DNA of 6,630 nucleotides, from the NCBI GenBank assembly GCA_030147905.1, contig JASBUM010000287.1, positions 1 through 6,630 on the forward strand, written 5' to 3'. The DNA comes from Acidimangrovimonas sp. GTDB lineage: Bacteria; Pseudomonadota; Alphaproteobacteria; Rhodobacterales; Rhodobacteraceae. Below, piece after piece: positions 5,729-6,630 of the stretch (positions within the stretch are counted from its first letter, which is position 1; the number at the start of each line of letters is the position of its first letter). A program made the position numbers and the translations under genes. The notes under the pieces are model-generated. The model worked only from the letters and a program-made list of their open reading frames with translations. It did not search any database and was not told where the DNA came from.

Positions 5729-6630
5729 AGCGCAGTGCCTCCACCGGATTCATCCGTGCGGCGCGGCGCGCGGGAAAGATGGTGACCACGAACGAAAGCC
5801 CGAGGCTGAGCAGAACCGCCTTGATCACGTCGGCCGGCACCAGTTTCGCGGGCAGCGTATAGATGCCGCGTATGGCCGGGTCCCAGACCCCGCCCCCGGC
5901 CCAGTAATTCACGAAAGAGAAGATCGGGTCGATATAGATCGCGAACAGCGACCCCAGGATCACGCCCAGCAGGGTGCCGGCGATGCCGATAGAGGCGCCA
6001 CAGATGAAGAAGATGCGCAGGATCGACCCCTCGGTCAGCCCCATGGTGCGCAGGATGCCGATGTCGCGGCCCTTGTTCTTGACCAGCATGATCAGCCCCG
6101 AGACGATGTTCATCGAGGCGATCAGGACCAGGATCGAAAGGATCACGAACATCACGTTGTCCTCGACCGTCAGCGCCCGCAGAAAGCTGCCGGCGCTGTC
6201 CTTCCAGCTCCACAGCACGGCGTTGGGGCCGGACGCCTTCTGGATCGCAGGTTCGATCCGCGCGACACGCTCGGGATCGCGCGTCATCACCTCGATCTGG
6301 TCGGCGCGCCCCTCGAGGTTGAAATAGCTCTGCGCCTCCTTGAACGGCATGTAGATCCGCGTCTGGTCGATGTCGTAGCGCCCGGCGCTGAAGATGTAGA
6401 CAACCTTGTATTCCTTCACCCTCGGACTGGTGCCGAATGCGGTCTTCACCCCGTCGGGCGAGATCAGGCGGATGTAGTCCCCCACCGCAAGGCCAAGCGT
6501 CCGCGCAACCCCGGTGCCGATCGCCACCCCCTGGTCGTAATTGTCGATGTTGCCCAGCGCCTTGTCCGAATGCGCGACCCGCGGCACGTTCTTCAGATCG
6601 GCCAGCGCCAGTCCGAAGATCTGCACCCCG
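5721..6630 (-). CDS. lolC: LolC, permease subunit of the lipoprotein-releasing transporter (C-terminal part; N-terminus outside window)
   Basis: About 302 residues of an FtsX/MacB-fold permease are visible; the frame continues through the right edge, and full LolC-type proteins have roughly 400-430 residues, so the first membrane helix and part of the periplasmic domain are missing. Counting from the codon at 6626, residues 1-155 belong to the periplasmic domain. Membrane segments follow at about 157-182 ([20 protein letters not shown]), 202-232 and 265-285. Between the first two lies the cytoplasmic coupling stretch [18 protein letters not shown], which should contact LolD, and the protein ends with the family's [17 protein letters not shown] motif. 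The GTG at 6626 is internal, not a start. The stop TGA lies inside the lolD start region. Only one permease gene directly adjoins lolD, as in many alphaproteobacteria; whether it acts as LolC with a separate LolE or as a single LolF-like homodimer cannot be decided here. Confidence 0.92.
   Translation of the reverse strand, partial: GVQIFGLALADLKNVPRVAHSDKALGNIDNYDQGVAIGTGVARTLGLAVGDYIRLISPDGVKTAFGTSPRVKEYKVVYIFSAGRYDIDQTRIYMPFKEAQSYFNLEGRADQIEVMTRDPERVARIEPAIQKASGPNAVLWSWKDSAGSFLRALTVEDNVMFVILSILVLIASMNIVSGLIMLVKNKGRDIGILRTMGLTEGSILRIFFICGASIGIAGTLLGVILGSLFAIYIDPIFSFVNYWAGGGVWDPAIRGIYTLPAKLVPADVIKAVLLSLGLSFVVTIFPARRAARMNPVEALRYE

Noticed and set aside
5096..5785. 229-codon open frame on the + strand opposite lolD
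   Set aside because: It is antisense to a gene with every ABC ATPase motif, and its composition is typical of a shadow frame.

Overview
The window comes from a GC-rich bacterial chromosome, most likely an alphaproteobacterium. The evidence is strong G/C bias at third codon positions, the alphaproteobacterial style of the LolD P-loop (APSGAGKST), and a lolC-lolD pair with a single permease gene directly followed by lolD. I cannot name a genus from the sequence.

Layout: (1) the 3' end of an unidentified + strand gene (up to 220). (2) A tight + strand operon of four genes, 292-4927: a 349-aa radical SAM protein, a 382-aa FAD-binding protein of the geranylgeranyl-reductase type, a 430-aa radical SAM protein, and a 369-aa lipoate-protein ligase. 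The first three are joined by ATGA stop/start overlaps, and the fourth follows after 42 bp. (3) A short convergent intergenic stretch, 4928-5011, with GC palindromes and a tandem repeat that runs over the lolD stop codon. (4) On the - strand, lolD (5012-5728) and the C-terminal part of lolC (5721 to the right edge), which belong to the lipoprotein-releasing ABC transporter. Nearly all sequence is accounted for, and no stretch over 300 bases lacks a gene.

The notable system is the four-gene operon. I read it as the non-classical lipoate assembly module: LipS1 and LipS2, two radical SAM proteins that together replace the single classical lipoyl synthase LipA; LipT, a flavoprotein of unproven role; and sLpl(AB), a ligase with fused LplA-like and LplB-like domains. 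In the established model, sLpl(AB) attaches octanoate or lipoate to a carrier protein, and LipS1/LipS2 then insert sulfur at C6 and C8 of the octanoyl chain. The module is known from archaea, where LipS1/LipS2 were first shown to be lipoyl synthase, and from bacteria that oxidise sulfur through the sHdr (heterodisulfide reductase-like) complex, which needs the lipoate-binding protein LbpA. No LbpA, GcvH, E2 subunit, sHdr gene, LipA or LipB lies inside the window, so the acceptor and any link to sulfur oxidation are inferences. I could not decide from sequence alone which radical SAM gene carries the number 1 and which the number 2.

No tRNA, rRNA, CRISPR array, insertion sequence or phage gene was seen.
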